A DNA stretch of 64,000 nt from Akkermansia muciniphila (GCA_945883695.1 CAMCYK010000005.1:1-64000), one strand, 5' to 3'; counted from the stretch's first letter, positions 33,538-42,846 are shown. Made by a program: numbers and translations. The notes: generated by a model not told the origin, from the letters alone.

Positions 33538-34769
33538 GAAGGCAGTTCAAGCCGGCGGATCGACCCGGTTTCGGGAGCCGTCTCCGCCGCCCAGTGGCGG
33601 AGCAGGCGGTCGCGGACAGACGCCGGAGCGTGAAAGTCGCGGACCAAGGCATTGTATGCGGCGATCAGGGCGGGCCCGTCGTGAGCGGCAAGGGCATCGA
33701 GGAGGGCGGGAATCCCCCCCGCGGCCGTTTCCACCAGTGGCAACCCGGCAGCCCGGAAATGACGCGGCACCGACGCATGGGGCGGGCCATACACCAGGAT
33801 CGGGCGGCCGCAGGCAAGGTATTCGGCGGATTTGCAGGAAAAGGCCGTCGAAACCATCAAACGGTATTTTTCCTCGAAGGAGTAGGGAAGGAAGTTCGCG
33901 TGGGAATCGCCCAGACCGGCGAGCAGTCCGGCATTGTCGAGTCCTGCCACCACTTCGATCGCGTCGTCGCCGCCGAGGAAATCCAGGAAGCCGGGCGGGG
34001 CGGACGGGACGAAAAGGCGGAGGCGGTAGGCCAACCCCGGCTGGCGGTTGCGGCGGCGGATCTCGGCGACCAGCGCCTTCAGCGGCTCTTCGTAGAGCCC
34101 GTGGACGCCGCCCGAGTAGCCGATGATCACCGGGCCGTCGCCGCCGGGGGCCTCCCGGTATTCCGCGGATGCCTGACGGATCACCAGCGGCAAGGTGATG
34201 GCGGGAACCCCATACTTCTCACGAAGGTGTTCCGCGTAGCCGTCACAAATGGTCCACACCTGGCGGAAGCGGGGCAGGAGCCAGCGTTCCATCCGGCGCG
34301 CGACGCGGGCCTTCAGAGGTTTCCCCTGCATCCTCGCGGAAGCCTCGAGGTCGTCCATCAGGTAGAGGTCGGCCGGCAGGCCGCCGAGTTTGCCGATCAG
34401 CAGCGCCATCGAGAGCGCGCACCAGTGGTTGGTGCCGATCATGAAAATCCGTTCGCAACCCCGCTCCCGTGCCTCGCGGATCAGCGACGGTGCCTGCACG
34501 GCGAGCAGGAAGGTATCGACGAGACCGCGCAGGTCTTCGGAGAAGCCCATCAAGCCGACGCGCCACGCGTCCTTGAACTTGCGGACCGGAGCCGCGATGT
34601 CGGAGGCGATCCGTTCCGGTTCCACCCACCGGTGCATCCGCCGGGTGAGCAGCAATCCGGTCACCGGTTCCAAGGCCTTGGCGAGGCTCCACGCGACCGA
34701 ATAGGTGGCGGTCGCCCGGTCCTTCACCGGCGGGTAGCAGCTCATGACGAGCACGTTCTTCGGGTCCAT
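33534..34769 (-). CDS. GT-B glycosyltransferase (family 4-like)
   Basis: About 411 residues from the ATG at 34769 (DPKNVLVMSCYPPVKDRATA); a GTG at 34799 would add ten residues. Features are VIIGYSGGVHGLYEEPLKAL as the donor-domain entry, a loop with LAGLGDSHANFLPYSFEEKYRLM, and SAEYLACGRPILVYGPPHASV in place of the usual E-x7-E stretch. More divergent than the other GT4 genes here. The 3' end overlaps the FkbM gene by 4 bp. Confidence 0.82.
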   Translation of the reverse strand: MDPKNVLVMSCYPPVKDRATATYSVAWSLAKALEPVTGLLLTRRMHRWVEPERIASDIAAPVRKFKDAWRVGLMGFSEDLRGLVDTFLLAVQAPSLIREARERGCERIFMIGTNHWCALSMALLIGKLGGLPADLYLMDDLEASARMQGKPLKARVARRMERWLLPRFRQVWTICDGYAEHLREKYGVPAITLPLVIRQASAEYREAPGGDGPVIIGYSGGVHGLYEEPLKALVAEIRRRNRQPGLAYRLRLFVPSAPPGFLDFLGGDDAIEVVAGLDNAGLLAGLGDSHANFLPYSFEEKYRLMVSTAFSCKSAEYLACGRPILVYGPPHASVPRHFRAAGLPLVETAAGGIPALLDALAAHDGPALIAAYNALVRDFHAPASVRDRLLRHWAAETAPETGSIRRLELPS

Positions 34770-34836
34770 CGCGGAATCGGTGGAGGGAACTTGAGACACG
34801 CTTGCGATGGTCGAGATGCGGCGGCAACGCGCGGCC

Positions 34837-35580
34837 TCAGGAGCCGTGTCCGGATCCAGTCGACGTCTTCTCGCCCACCGTCCACAGGAACATCCCGAAG
34901 GAGTTGACGTGTTCGCGCGATGCCGCGGTGAACAGGGAACGGAGGACCCAACGGGCGAAGCGGGCGACCGGCACCTTGATCGCGCGACGGTGGTAGAGCC
35001 CCTCGATCACGTCGTCCTGAGAGGCAAGGACTTTCAAGTCGAACATGCCGAACAGCGCCTTCAGCGAGACGCTGGTGTAGGCCCAGAAATGGGTGATGTC
35101 GTTGAAGAGGTTGCGTCCGACCAGGGGACTGTCGGCGTTCGGCCCCTGGAGGATCAGCTTGCCGCCCGGCTTCAGCGTTTTCTGACAAAGCAGCAGGAAG
35201 TCGAGGAACACCTCTTTGGGCAAGTGCTCGTAGAAGTTGAGAGCGATGATGCAGTCCAAGCTATCGCCGGGCATGGCGGCGAGGTCGGCCATCGAATCCT
35301 CCAACGTCGCCGGCAGTCCCATCGACCGGGCCAAAGTGATCTGCGGCTCGGACGAGTCGGTTCCGCGGGCCTTGGAGTAGCCCTGTTCGGTCATCCATTT
35401 CAACAGCAGGCCAGGTCCGCAGGCCACCTCGTAGATGGCTGCCTGTTTGTCCTGCGGAAGCCAGGCCGGAAGGAAATTGTCGTAGAGATTCCTATAGTAG
35501 TCGTAGAGCCGGTCGAACTCGGACGAAGTCGCGAGCCCGCGCGCCGTTGCCTGATAGTCGTAATAACTGCTGACATTCAT
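34837..35580 (-). CDS. Class I SAM-dependent methyltransferase
   Basis: A 247-residue protein with AIYEVACGPGLLLKWMTEQGY (motif I, about 48-68), TDSSEPQITLAR, LDCIIALNFYEHLPKEV and LKPGGKLILQGPNADSP. This is a standard Methyltransf_11/23-type fold. It lies 44 bp from the flippase gene and shares its direction, so it is likely part of the glycan operon and modifies the repeat unit or its lipid carrier. Confidence 0.88.
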   Translation of the reverse strand: MNVSSYYDYQATARGLATSSEFDRLYDYYRNLYDNFLPAWLPQDKQAAIYEVACGPGLLLKWMTEQGYSKARGTDSSEPQITLARSMGLPATLEDSMADLAAMPGDSLDCIIALNFYEHLPKEVFLDFLLLCQKTLKPGGKLILQGPNADSPLVGRNLFNDITHFWAYTSVSLKALFGMFDLKVLASQDDVIEGLYHRRAIKVPVARFARWVLRSLFTAASREHVNSFGMFLWTVGEKTSTGSGHGS

Positions 35581-35623
35581 AAAGCGGAGCCCGGCGATGG
35601 GGCCGGCCGGAATTCGACCGCCG

Positions 35624-37048
35624 TCAGATGGCGACGACCGGCCGGTACGGCTTCAGAAGCCCGCGACGCAGCCGGGCGAGCTGGACCACGGCGAACCAAT
35701 GGGCGGCCAAGGTGCCCGCCACCAGCGAGGTGACCGGGACACCCGCGGTACCCCAGGCGGGAACCAGGAGGAATAACAGCGCCACGTTCAACGCACCTGC
35801 CGCGAGGGTGGGAATGGCGAAAGGGTTGCGACCGGAGGCGATGATGAACTGGTTGCTGATCACCGCGCAGGTACAGATCGCGTAATCGAGGCCCATCAGC
35901 ATCAGGGTGGAGTGGGACGGAAACGCATTTCCTTTCGCGATCAAAGCCGCGATCCACGGGCTCACCACCACGAAGGCGGCGGCAACGAGGAAGGTGGCCG
36001 GATAGCCGAGCAGCAGGTTCCGGCGCAGCATGGCCCAAGCCCCTCGCGTGTCGTTCGCCGAGATCATCCGCGTGAACCGGGGAAGCTGCGGCTGGAACAT
36101 CTGGAGCACCGCCGTCATGCCCGCCTGGCCGATCCGCTGCGCGAGGTAGAAGGGAGCCACCACCGCGGGGCCCAGCAGGGCTCCCACCAAAGGCACCTGG
36201 ATGCTGGCGAACATAAAGGAACTGACGCTCACCACTCCCATCGGGGCGGCGACCTTGAGGATCCCGCGGATCTTTCGCGATTCGACGGGACCCGGGTCGC
36301 CCGGATCGTCCTTGCCCGCCAGGTTCCGGTAAGCTTGCCGGACCGCAATTCCGTAGAGGGCGGCGACCGCGGCGGACACCACGGCCATCACCATGAGGTC
36401 CCGGGTCAGCCAAGCGGCCAGCGCCACCCCGATTCCTTGGATAAGAAAAAACAGCGCCAGCAGGAGCCGCGCGATAAACAGGTGACCGGTGCCCACCAAC
36501 AGCGAAGCCGCGCGATTTGACATCAACATCGAAAGCGGCACCAGCAACATGATATACCACACCGGCCGGGAATCGATTACCACGCCCTCGAGGAAGCGGG
36601 TCCGCGGGATCACCAGCTCGTAGATCAGTATCCCGGCCAGGAGAAGGAGGACCGCGGTGACCCGGTAAATCGACGCGGCGTGATCACTCAGGGACTGAAG
36701 CGCCCGGTCGCCGCTCCCGAAGTCGAGGAAATCGTCACCGGCATGGCCGGTTCCGCCGCCGCGGATGTGGGCGGCCTGGCGAGCCACGACGGCTCCGATT
36801 CCGAAATCGAGAAAGCCCACCATCGCGACCATCGCTTGGAAGCCGAACCACAAACCGCTCTCCGCCAGGGGAAAAAGGCTTAAAACCAGCGGCACCAGCA
36901 AGAGTCCGGTGGTGACCGAAATCCCCTGCTGGAACCACCCGGCCATCGTGCCGGCCCGCACCGGATGGTCGTGCACCCAGCGGGAAATCGAAGAAAAGGC
37001 AGCCACGGACGATTGATGGAATGAGTCGGGAATCGGAGGCCGTTCCAA
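35624..37048 (-). CDS. Oligosaccharide flippase (Wzx/MATE-like)
   Basis: A 474-residue membrane protein with about twelve to fourteen helices, characteristic of polysaccharide exporters of the MOP superfamily: GISVTTGLLLVPLVLSLF, GFLDFGIGAVVARQAA at the N-half, VAPMGVVSVSSFMF-type symmetrical start of the second half, and TAVLQMFQPQLPRFTRM. It would move the lipid-linked repeat unit to the periplasmic face. Together with the initiating transferase at 5.4 kb and the Wzy-like protein at 30 kb it completes a Wzx/Wzy-type assembly line. Confidence 0.85.
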   Translation of the reverse strand: MERPPIPDSFHQSSVAAFSSISRWVHDHPVRAGTMAGWFQQGISVTTGLLLVPLVLSLFPLAESGLWFGFQAMVAMVGFLDFGIGAVVARQAAHIRGGGTGHAGDDFLDFGSGDRALQSLSDHAASIYRVTAVLLLLAGILIYELVIPRTRFLEGVVIDSRPVWYIMLLVPLSMLMSNRAASLLVGTGHLFIARLLLALFFLIQGIGVALAAWLTRDLMVMAVVSAAVAALYGIAVRQAYRNLAGKDDPGDPGPVESRKIRGILKVAAPMGVVSVSSFMFASIQVPLVGALLGPAVVAPFYLAQRIGQAGMTAVLQMFQPQLPRFTRMISANDTRGAWAMLRRNLLLGYPATFLVAAAFVVVSPWIAALIAKGNAFPSHSTLMLMGLDYAICTCAVISNQFIIASGRNPFAIPTLAAGALNVALLFLLVPAWGTAGVPVTSLVAGTLAAHWFAVVQLARLRRGLLKPYRPVVAI

Positions 37049-37063
37049 GCGTCCCGCGACGCG

Positions 37064-37786
37064 TCATTCCGCAACGTAGAGGGCGTCCACACATACGACC
37101 CTGCCGTCGCCCTGCTGCCACTGGTCGTAGTTGCCGGCATATCTCAAACCCAATCCCGTGAACATGTCATGGAGTTCGGCGAAGCTCGGCTGCCCCTCGT
37201 AAAGCGGATCGAGGCAAATCTCGGTGAGGACCGCCTTCGACCTGCCGAAGGTTTCCATGCCTCCCAGGATCACGTTCTTCTCGAATCCCTGGACGTCCAT
37301 CTTGATCAGGATCCGCGATTGCACGGAAAGGCCGAGGGTGGAGGCAAGCCCGTCGAGCCGGCGAATCTCGATCGATTCTTCCCGGGTCTCCCGGGTCCGC
37401 TCGTCGAAGCCCCGGTGGAACTCGGTGGTGGGCAGGATGGAGGACGAAGGCGAGTGCTCGACATGGAGGTGCATCACTTCCGTCTTATCTTCGTTGCCGA
37501 GGGCGAAAGGATGGCATTTCCCCGAAATTCCCTCGCGCCGGAAGGTTTCCTCAAGCAGGGGAAACACTCCGGGCAAGGGTTCGAAACTGTGAACCGCCGC
37601 CTCCGGCAGAACCCGGTGGATGCGCGTGGCGAACTGGCCCGCGTTCGCTCCGATATCCAGCACCGTGTCGATCCCCAGCGAGCGGAGGTTCATGAAGTTG
37701 GTGACCGGGTGTTGGGAAGTCGGGACGATTTGGAAGCCGCGTTTGTTGAACGCGGACCGGATGGCATTCTTCAGAGGGACGATCAT
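37064..37786 (-). CDS. FkbM family methyltransferase
   Basis: A 240-residue enzyme: TVLDIGANAGQFATRI (about 41-56), VHSFEPLPGVFPLL, SRILIKMDVQGFEKNVILGG and TEICLDPLYEGQ. It is the second clear FkbM protein in the run and differs enough from the one at 32.8 kb not to be a recent duplicate. Spacing to the flippase is 15 bp. Likely sugar O-methyltransferase. Confidence 0.92.
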   Translation of the reverse strand: MIVPLKNAIRSAFNKRGFQIVPTSQHPVTNFMNLRSLGIDTVLDIGANAGQFATRIHRVLPEAAVHSFEPLPGVFPLLEETFRREGISGKCHPFALGNEDKTEVMHLHVEHSPSSSILPTTEFHRGFDERTRETREESIEIRRLDGLASTLGLSVQSRILIKMDVQGFEKNVILGGMETFGRSKAVLTEICLDPLYEGQPSFAELHDMFTGLGLRYAGNYDQWQQGDGRVVCVDALYVAE

Positions 37787-37830
37787 GGATTGCGGGGTGA
37801 ACGGTTGTCAGGGCGAAGGCGGGAGCGGGT

Positions 37831-38418
37831 CTAGCGCGGAGCGGGTGCTCCGACACGCCTCCCGGCGCGCTTGAGTGCATCGAGGCTGTAGCCGCCTTCC
37901 CATGCCGACAGATCCGCGGAAACCTTCATTTCCGATTTCCCGCCGCGGGCGCGATGATCCAGTTCGACGCGGTTGACCGCCGTGGCCTTCCACGTGCCGA
38001 AGCTGTTGTCCCAGGAAAAGTAGGCCCGGCCGCCTTCCAGGAGGATCACATAGTAGATTTCGTCCGGCTTCTCGGGGACATCGGCAGCAAAGGACCAGGT
38101 GGTATTTTCCAGCGCTGCGGCCAGTTCCTCCTTGTTATTCGCCTTCGCGAGTTCCCCCGGCTGGCGGCGCAGCGCCTCGAAGGCCTCCCGTTCTTTTTTG
38201 ATCTCGAGGGCATCTTCGAGTTTTCCCTGCTGGGCCAGGCGCTTCTCCAGTTTTCCAAGTTCCTCGAGATATACTTTCCGCAAGGGTTCCACTCGCGCCT
38301 CGACGCGCGTCTGAAACTGCTCGCGGAGCTTTACCAGCTCGGCAGGCGGCTCCTGAGCAAATGCCCCTGGCGTCCAGCCGAGAAGAATGACGGACACGAG
38401 ATGTCGGAGATTTCGCAT
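37831..38418 (-). CDS. Secreted coiled-coil protein of unknown function
   Basis: A 195-residue protein from the ATG at 38418. Signal peptide of about 22 residues ending GAFA before QEPPAE. Residues 25-95 form a strongly charged coiled coil (RVEPLRKVYLEELGKLEKRL and a following helix), then a small beta domain with TTWSFAADVPEKPDE and GRAYFSWDNSFGTWKAT. Verrucomicrobia carry many secreted proteins of this layout; I know no function. It lies in the glycan operon just after the first gene. Confidence 0.8.
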   Translation of the reverse strand: MRNLRHLVSVILLGWTPGAFAQEPPAELVKLREQFQTRVEARVEPLRKVYLEELGKLEKRLAQQGKLEDALEIKKEREAFEALRRQPGELAKANNKEELAAALENTTWSFAADVPEKPDEIYYVILLEGGRAYFSWDNSFGTWKATAVNRVELDHRARGGKSEMKVSADLSAWEGGYSLDALKRAGRRVGAPAPR

Positions 38419-38465
38419 GTCTTTGTGCAACTTGAATTCGCCAGCTTCACCCGGCGGGCGGCGCC

Positions 38466-39530
38466 TCACGGCGAGACAGCACCCGCAAGCGCCTCGTGGA
38501 TCTCCACCAGGATGTCGCGGATCGAATAACGGTAGCTCCATTCCGGATAGTCGCGCTGGAATTTCCGGACGTCGCTGATGTACCAGATGTGGTCTCCCAC
38601 CCGGTTGTCCTCGACGTAGGTGAAGTCGAGCCGCTTGCCGCTGAGTTCCTCGCCGATCCGGATGGCTTCAAGCATCGAGCAATTCGAATGGCGGCTGCCG
38701 CCGATGTTGTAAACCTCGCCGCGCCGCGGGTTGCGGTAGAAATGGAGGAAGGCGGAAACCAGATCGTGGCTGTGGATGTTGTCCCGGACCTGCTTCCCCT
38801 TGTAGCCGAAGATCCGGTAGGGACGATTCTCCACGATGCACTTCATCAGGTAGGCAAGGAAACCGTGCAACTCGGTCCCCGCGTGGGCCGGGCCCGTCAG
38901 GCAGCCGCCGCGGAAGACCCCCGTCCTCATGCCGAAATACTTGCCATATTCCTGGACCATCACGTCCGCCGCCACCTTGCTCGCCCCGAAGATCGAATGC
39001 TTCGACCGGTCGATCGACATGGTCTCGTCGATCCCGATCTGGAAGGGATGGCTTTCCTCGATCTCCCAGCGCGATTCCAGTTCCACCAGCGGCAGCCCGT
39101 TCGGGGTGTCCCCGTAGACCTTGTTGGTGCTGGTGAAGATGAACACCGCGCCCGGGCAGTGGAGGCGGGTTGCCTCCAGCAGGTGAAGGGTGCCGGTCGC
39201 GTTGACGCCGAAGTCGGTGAGGGGTTCGCGCGCCGCCCAGTCGTGCGAGGGTTGGGCGGCGGTGTGCACCACCAGCGCGATGTCGCTGCCGAACTCCGCG
39301 AAGATTCGCATCACGGACTCGTGGTCGCGGATATCGACCGCCCGCGTCTGGTAGCGGGGCAACTGATCCAACAGTTCTTGGTTGTTGGCTTGGGTGGAAG
39401 CCTCCGCGCCGAAGAAATAGGCACGCAGGTCGTTGTCGATTCCGACCACGGTGAAGCCTTCCTGATGAAGCTTCCGGGTGGCTTCCGATCCAATCAATCC
39501 GGCGGATCCGGTGACAATGGCAACTGGCAT
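38466..39530 (-). CDS. NAD-dependent epimerase, CDP-paratose 2-epimerase-like
   Basis: A 354-residue extended SDR. The ATG at 39530 begins [20 protein letters not shown]. Family features are [64 protein letters not shown] and [17 protein letters not shown], all typical of the CDP-paratose/tyvelose epimerase group. The usual YxxxK tyrosine is phenylalanine here (FGASK), as I recall for this group. It is the first gene after the leader that holds the operator and the ops-like element. Confidence 0.88.
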   Translation of the reverse strand: MPVAIVTGSAGLIGSEATRKLHQEGFTVVGIDNDLRAYFFGAEASTQANNQELLDQLPRYQTRAVDIRDHESVMRIFAEFGSDIALVVHTAAQPSHDWAAREPLTDFGVNATGTLHLLEATRLHCPGAVFIFTSTNKVYGDTPNGLPLVELESRWEIEESHPFQIGIDETMSIDRSKHSIFGASKVAADVMVQEYGKYFGMRTGVFRGGCLTGPAHAGTELHGFLAYLMKCIVENRPYRIFGYKGKQVRDNIHSHDLVSAFLHFYRNPRRGEVYNIGGSRHSNCSMLEAIRIGEELSGKRLDFTYVEDNRVGDHIWYISDVRKFQRDYPEWSYRYSIRDILVEIHEALAGAVSP

Positions 39531-39732
39531 GAGTGTAAGCAAATCTCCCGGGGTGCGGGGTGAAACCAGGGGGAGAGTGGCCCTCACTCGCTCTCGAACT
39601 CGCCATTCAAAATGAAGCGCGGCTGTTTGAGCGGATCTTTCCCGGTGTTGGTCGATTCTCCGATGTCTCCGAATCTCTTCCGGGATTGCGGGCGAGCCGC
39701 CCGCACCCCTCTTGGTTGACGTCCCGCCCCGG

Positions 39733-39752
39733 CACGCTGCCGCCCTTGGTCG
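39733..39752 (-). promoter_or_regulatory. ops/JUMPstart-like element, glycan operon leader
   Basis: Minus-strand sequence CGACCAAGGGCGGCAGCGTG. It matches the uxs leader element at 19 of 20 positions. Its core GGCGGCAGCGTG differs from the enterobacterial ops core GGCGGTAGCGTG by one base. It sits 94 nt downstream of the operator and 202 nt before the epimerase start. Expected function by analogy: pausing and loading of the RfaH-like NusG protein encoded at 50952-51497. Confidence 0.65.
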
Positions 39753-39846
39753 GATGCGGGGAACCCACCGGGTCGGCTTGCTGAAGCACCGGGGACTGAA
39801 AGCGCGGGGCCATCGTCACGCGGCGGATTCTGGCGGACGCGGAGGT

Positions 39847-39868
39847 TTGTTCAATTTAAAATGAACAA
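39847..39868. promoter_or_regulatory. 22-bp palindromic operator, copy 1
   Basis: TTGTTCA and TGAACAA separated by 8 bp (ATTTAAAA). Same arms and same spacing as the copies at 50910-50931 and 52037-52058. On the minus strand the right part reads TTGAAC, which could serve as a -35 box with a weak -10 about 17 bp on. Likely bound by the GbsR-like protein encoded at 51494-52009. Confidence 0.7.
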
Positions 39869-39988
39869 AACGCCGCGGGGAGCGGGAGAATCCGGGGGCG
39901 CGCGACGCGCTTTTTGCGACCCGGTGGCGCCGATCCGCGTTTGTGGCTTCGTTTCACCGATGCCGCGCCGTCCTACCCGCACGGGCTC

Positions 39989-40009
39989 GGGTTGACCAAA
40001 GGTCCACCC
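39989..40009. repeat. Hairpin family B, copy 1
   Basis: Arms GGGTTGACC and GGTCCACCC around AAA, with one mismatch, followed by TCCTTAGG and preceded by CGGGCTCG. The same layout is at 43672-43692 and twice at 45709-45799. Confidence 0.65.
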
Positions 40010-40105
40010 TCCTTAGGCCGGCTTCCGCCCTTCAAGCGCCTTTCACCCCCCCCCGAAGCCGGCTTGCGGCAAGATCCCGCAGCCACTTTCAGCTTTTCAG
40101 CTTTT

Positions 40106-41350
40106 TCAGATGATCATCCCCGCCGCGAGGGTCTCGTTGGTGCCGGGATCCACCAGGATGAAGGAGCCGGTCTGGCGGTTGCGGCGGTAGGAATCGTGGA
40201 TGACCGGCTGGGCGGTGCGCAGGGTGATGCGGCCGATGTCGTTCATCGCGAAGGTCCCCGGCTGCTCGACCTTGTGCAGGGTGTTGATGTCGACCAGATA
40301 CTTCACCTCGCTGACGATGGCCTGCATTTCGCGCGTGGTGTGGCGCAGCAGGACCTTGGCCCGCGGCGGCATCGGCTTGTTGGAGAACCAGCAGATCATC
40401 GCCTCGATGTCCTGGGATACCCGCGGCGGGTTGTTGCGCTTGATCAGCATGTCCCCGCGCGAGATGTCGATCTCATCGCACAGGGTCAGCGTGACACTCT
40501 GCGGGGCGAAGGCCTCGTCGAGATCGCCGTCGGCGGTGTGGATCGAGCGGATCTTGCTGGTGAAACCGGATGGCAGCACGGACACCTCGTCGCCGGGCTT
40601 GAAGACACCGCCGGCGACGCGTCCGGCATAGCCGCGGAAGTCGTGCCACTCGTCGCTCTGCGGGCGGATCACCCACTGGACGGGGAAGCGGGCGTCGACG
40701 TGGTTCTCCTCGCCGCCGACGTAGACGTGCTCGAGGTGGTAGAGCAGCGAGGGACCCTGGAACCAGGGCATGTTCTGCGACTTGTCGACGACGTTGTCGC
40801 CGTTGAGCGCGGAGATCGGGATCGGGGTGATCTCGACGATGCTGTCGAGCCGCGAGGCGAACTCCTGGTAGTCCTTGACGATGCGTTCGTAGATTTCCTC
40901 TGAGTAGTCGACCAGGTCCATCTTGTTGACCGCGACGACGACGTGCTGGATGCGCAGCAGGTTGGCGATGAAGCTGTGGCGCTTGGTTTGCTCGATCACG
41001 CCCTTGCGCGCGTCGATCAGGATGATGGCCAGGTTGGCGGTGGAGGCACCGGTCACCATGTTGCGGGTGTACTGGATGTGGCCCGGGGTGTCGGCGATGA
41101 TGAACTTGCGCTTGGGGGTGGCGAAGTAGCGGTAGGCGACATCGATGGTGATCCCCTGCTCGCGCTCGGCCTTGAGCCCGTCGGTCAGCAGGGCGAGATC
41201 GACGTGGCCGTCGCCGCGGCGCTTGGAAGTTTCCTCGATCGCCTCGAGCTGGTCTTCGAAGATCGACTTGGAATCATACAAGAGGCGGCCGATGAGGGTG
41301 GATTTGCCGTCGTCGACGGAGCCGGCGGTGGTGAAGCGGAGAAGGTCCAT
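40106..41350 (-). CDS. cysN: Sulfate adenylyltransferase subunit 1 (GTPase)
   Basis: A 414-residue EF-Tu-like GTPase that drives the ATP sulfurylase reaction with CysD, making adenosine 5'-phosphosulfate. Visible motifs: P-loop GSVDDGKST at residues 10-18, DTPGHIQYTRNM, NKMDLVDYS, then the beta-barrel domains. Length fits CysN without a fused APS kinase, in agreement with a separate cysC nearby. It ends the nucleotide-sugar/sulfate operon. Confidence 0.96.
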   Translation of the reverse strand: MDLLRFTTAGSVDDGKSTLIGRLLYDSKSIFEDQLEAIEETSKRRGDGHVDLALLTDGLKAEREQGITIDVAYRYFATPKRKFIIADTPGHIQYTRNMVTGASTANLAIILIDARKGVIEQTKRHSFIANLLRIQHVVVAVNKMDLVDYSEEIYERIVKDYQEFASRLDSIVEITPIPISALNGDNVVDKSQNMPWFQGPSLLYHLEHVYVGGEENHVDARFPVQWVIRPQSDEWHDFRGYAGRVAGGVFKPGDEVSVLPSGFTSKIRSIHTADGDLDEAFAPQSVTLTLCDEIDISRGDMLIKRNNPPRVSQDIEAMICWFSNKPMPPRAKVLLRHTTREMQAIVSEVKYLVDINTLHKVEQPGTFAMNDIGRITLRTAQPVIHDSYRRNRQTGSFILVDPGTNETLAAGMII

Positions 41351-41498
41351 GGAAAGTCAAAGTGCCGAGTGATCAGTGAGCAGTGATCAGGGGCGGAAGT
41401 TAGAATTGAAGCGGGCGGTTGGCGTGGGCGAGGTCGAAGGGAGTGACGAGGAATTCGAGATCAAACACTGATCACTGATGACTGATCACTCGGCACTA
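41351..41498. repeat. Heptamer arrays between cysD and cysN
   Basis: Two degenerate 7-bp-period arrays flank a short unique core: AAAGTCA/CAGTGAT-type units at about 41352-41396, and ATCACTG/ATGACTG/ATCACTC units at about 41463-41497 that run into the cysD stop. The second array resembles the perfect TGATCAC array at 20701. Confidence 0.7.
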
Positions 41499-42404
41499 TC
41501 AGAAGTATCCTTCCTTCTTGCGGTCTTCCATCGCCGTCTCGGAGCGCTTGTCATCGGCGCGGTTGCCGCGCTCGGTCTGGCGGGCGGCGGCGACTTCCTC
41601 GATGATCTGCTCCATGGTGTCGGCGGTGGACTCGATGGCGCCGGTGATGGTGGCGTCGCCCATGGTGCGGAAGCGGATGGTCCTGCGCTCCACCGTTTCG
41701 CCGTCGCGCGGCTGGACGAATTCGCTGACGGCGAGGATGGTGCCGTTGCGGATGACGGTGTCGCGGTCGTGGGCGTAGTAGAGGCTGGGCAGCACGATGC
41801 CTTCGCGCTGCATGTACATCCAGATGTCCATTTCGGTGAAATTCGACAACGGGAAGACCCGGAAGTGCTCGCCGGAGTGCTTGCGGCCGTTGAACAGGTT
41901 CCAGAGTTCGGGGCGCTGGTTCTTGGGGTCCCACTGGCCGAAGTCGTCGCGGTGCGAGAAGAAGCGCTCTTTCGCGCGGGCCTTCTCCTCGTCGCGGCGG
42001 CCGCCGCCGAGCAGGGCGTCGAACTGGTATTCGGCGATGGTGTCGAGCAGGGTGGTGGTCTGGGCGCGGTTGCGCGAGGCGTTCGGCCCTTTTTCCTCGA
42101 CCACCCGGCCGTCATCGATCGATTTCTGGACCGAACCGACGATCAGGCGGGCGTCCAGCTTGGCGGCGAATTCGTCGCGGTAGTCGATCGTTTCCGGGAA
42201 ATTGTGGCCGGTATCGACGTGGACCAGCGGGAAGGGCATGCGGGCCGGGTGGAAGGCCTTGCGGGCGATCCAGGCCATGACGATCGAGTCCTTGCCGCCG
42301 GAGAAGAGCAGGCCTGGGTTCTGGAACTGGGCCGCAGTTTCGCGGAGGATGAAGATCGCCTCGGCTTCGATCTGGTCAAGGTGGGAGAGCTGGTAGTTGG
42401 GCAT
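41499..42404 (-). CDS. cysD: Sulfate adenylyltransferase subunit 2
   Basis: A 301-residue PP-loop enzyme, catalytic subunit of ATP sulfurylase. ATG at 42404 starts MPNYQLSHLDQIEAEAIFI; the frame extension upstream is repeat DNA. The PP-loop LLFSGGKDSIV is at residues 33-42, followed by FPLVHVDTGHNFPE and later GGRRDEEKARAKERFFS. Partner CysN is the next gene. In a glycan locus the pair most likely feeds PAPS to a sulfotransferase, though assimilation for cysteine synthesis is possible too. Confidence 0.96.
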   Translation of the reverse strand: MPNYQLSHLDQIEAEAIFILRETAAQFQNPGLLFSGGKDSIVMAWIARKAFHPARMPFPLVHVDTGHNFPETIDYRDEFAAKLDARLIVGSVQKSIDDGRVVEEKGPNASRNRAQTTTLLDTIAEYQFDALLGGGRRDEEKARAKERFFSHRDDFGQWDPKNQRPELWNLFNGRKHSGEHFRVFPLSNFTEMDIWMYMQREGIVLPSLYYAHDRDTVIRNGTILAVSEFVQPRDGETVERRTIRFRTMGDATITGAIESTADTMEQIIEEVAAARQTERGNRADDKRSETAMEDRKKEGYF

Positions 42405-42572
42405 CGATGGAAATGCTGAAAGGCTGGAAACTGAAAAGCTGAAAGGGAAGGAGCGGGGCTGAGGGGCTGAAACGGAGGAGGCTGAGCTCGCTGATTTCAG
42501 CATTTCAGCATTTCAGTTTTCAGCTTTTCCCCCTGCGGGGCGGGAGGAAAGGCCGGGGCAGGTCCTCGCGGC

Positions 42573-42605
42573 AAGTAATAATTACTTAGTTGAGCAACTT
42601 GGTAA
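42573..42605. promoter_or_regulatory. Palindromic operator-like sequences upstream of cysD
   Basis: Two overlapping palindromes. The first is a perfect 15-mer AAGTAATAATTACTT (42573-42587). The second has 11-bp arms, TTACTTAGTTG (42582-42592) and CAACTTGGTAA (42595-42605), with two mismatches. They lie in an A+T-rich island about 170-200 bp upstream of the cysD start. Form and position suggest a regulator of sulfate activation, for example of the Rrf2 kind; the regulator is not identified. Confidence 0.5.
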
Positions 42606-42647
42606 TGAATTGTTCAACCCAAAGGAAGAGGACAGGCGGCCGTCAGA

Positions 42648-42846
42648 CCTTGGACTGCGTGCAGCCTGCTGCCGCTTTGTTGCCACGGCCTGCCGTGGAG
42701 TCCACCGGACCCGCCATCAGGCTGGCGGACGGGCACCTTGGACTGCGTGCAGCCTGCTGCCGCTTTGTTGCCACGGCCTGCCGTGGAGTCCACCCGACCC
42801 GTCAGCAGGCTGACGGACGGAAAGCGGCAGCGGGCTGCCGCAGTCC
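42648..42846. repeat. Hairpin repeat family A, two tandem copies plus inverted end
   Basis: Two direct copies about 88 bp apart (42648-42733 and 42736-42820), each starting CCTTGGACTGCGTGCAGCC. Each contains the hairpin CCACGGC-CT-GCCGTGG and a second one of CCGCCA/TGGCGG or CCGTCAGC/GCTGACGG type. The cluster ends with an inverted piece GCGGCAGC-GG-GCTGCCGC and GCAGTCC. The related cluster at 55877-56094 has the same hairpins with paired base changes. Confidence 0.85.

Larger units (their letters stand above)
39531..40105. other. Leader and intergenic region before the long glycan operon
   Basis: A 575-bp region without genes. Reading leftward it has a hairpin of family B (39989-40009), the regulator palindrome (39847-39868), a conserved block TGAAGCACCGGGGA (39782-39795, plus-strand reading), the ops-like element (39733-39752), and about 200 bp of leader to the epimerase start. 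A TTTTCAGC-type array abuts the cysN stop. The first 200 nt of the transcript thus carry two blocks shared with the uxs leader. Confidence 0.7.

Noticed and set aside
42648-42846. Possible CRISPR array or insertion sequence ends
   Set aside because: Only two direct units of about 88 bp with internal hairpins, no spacers, no transposase frame inside.
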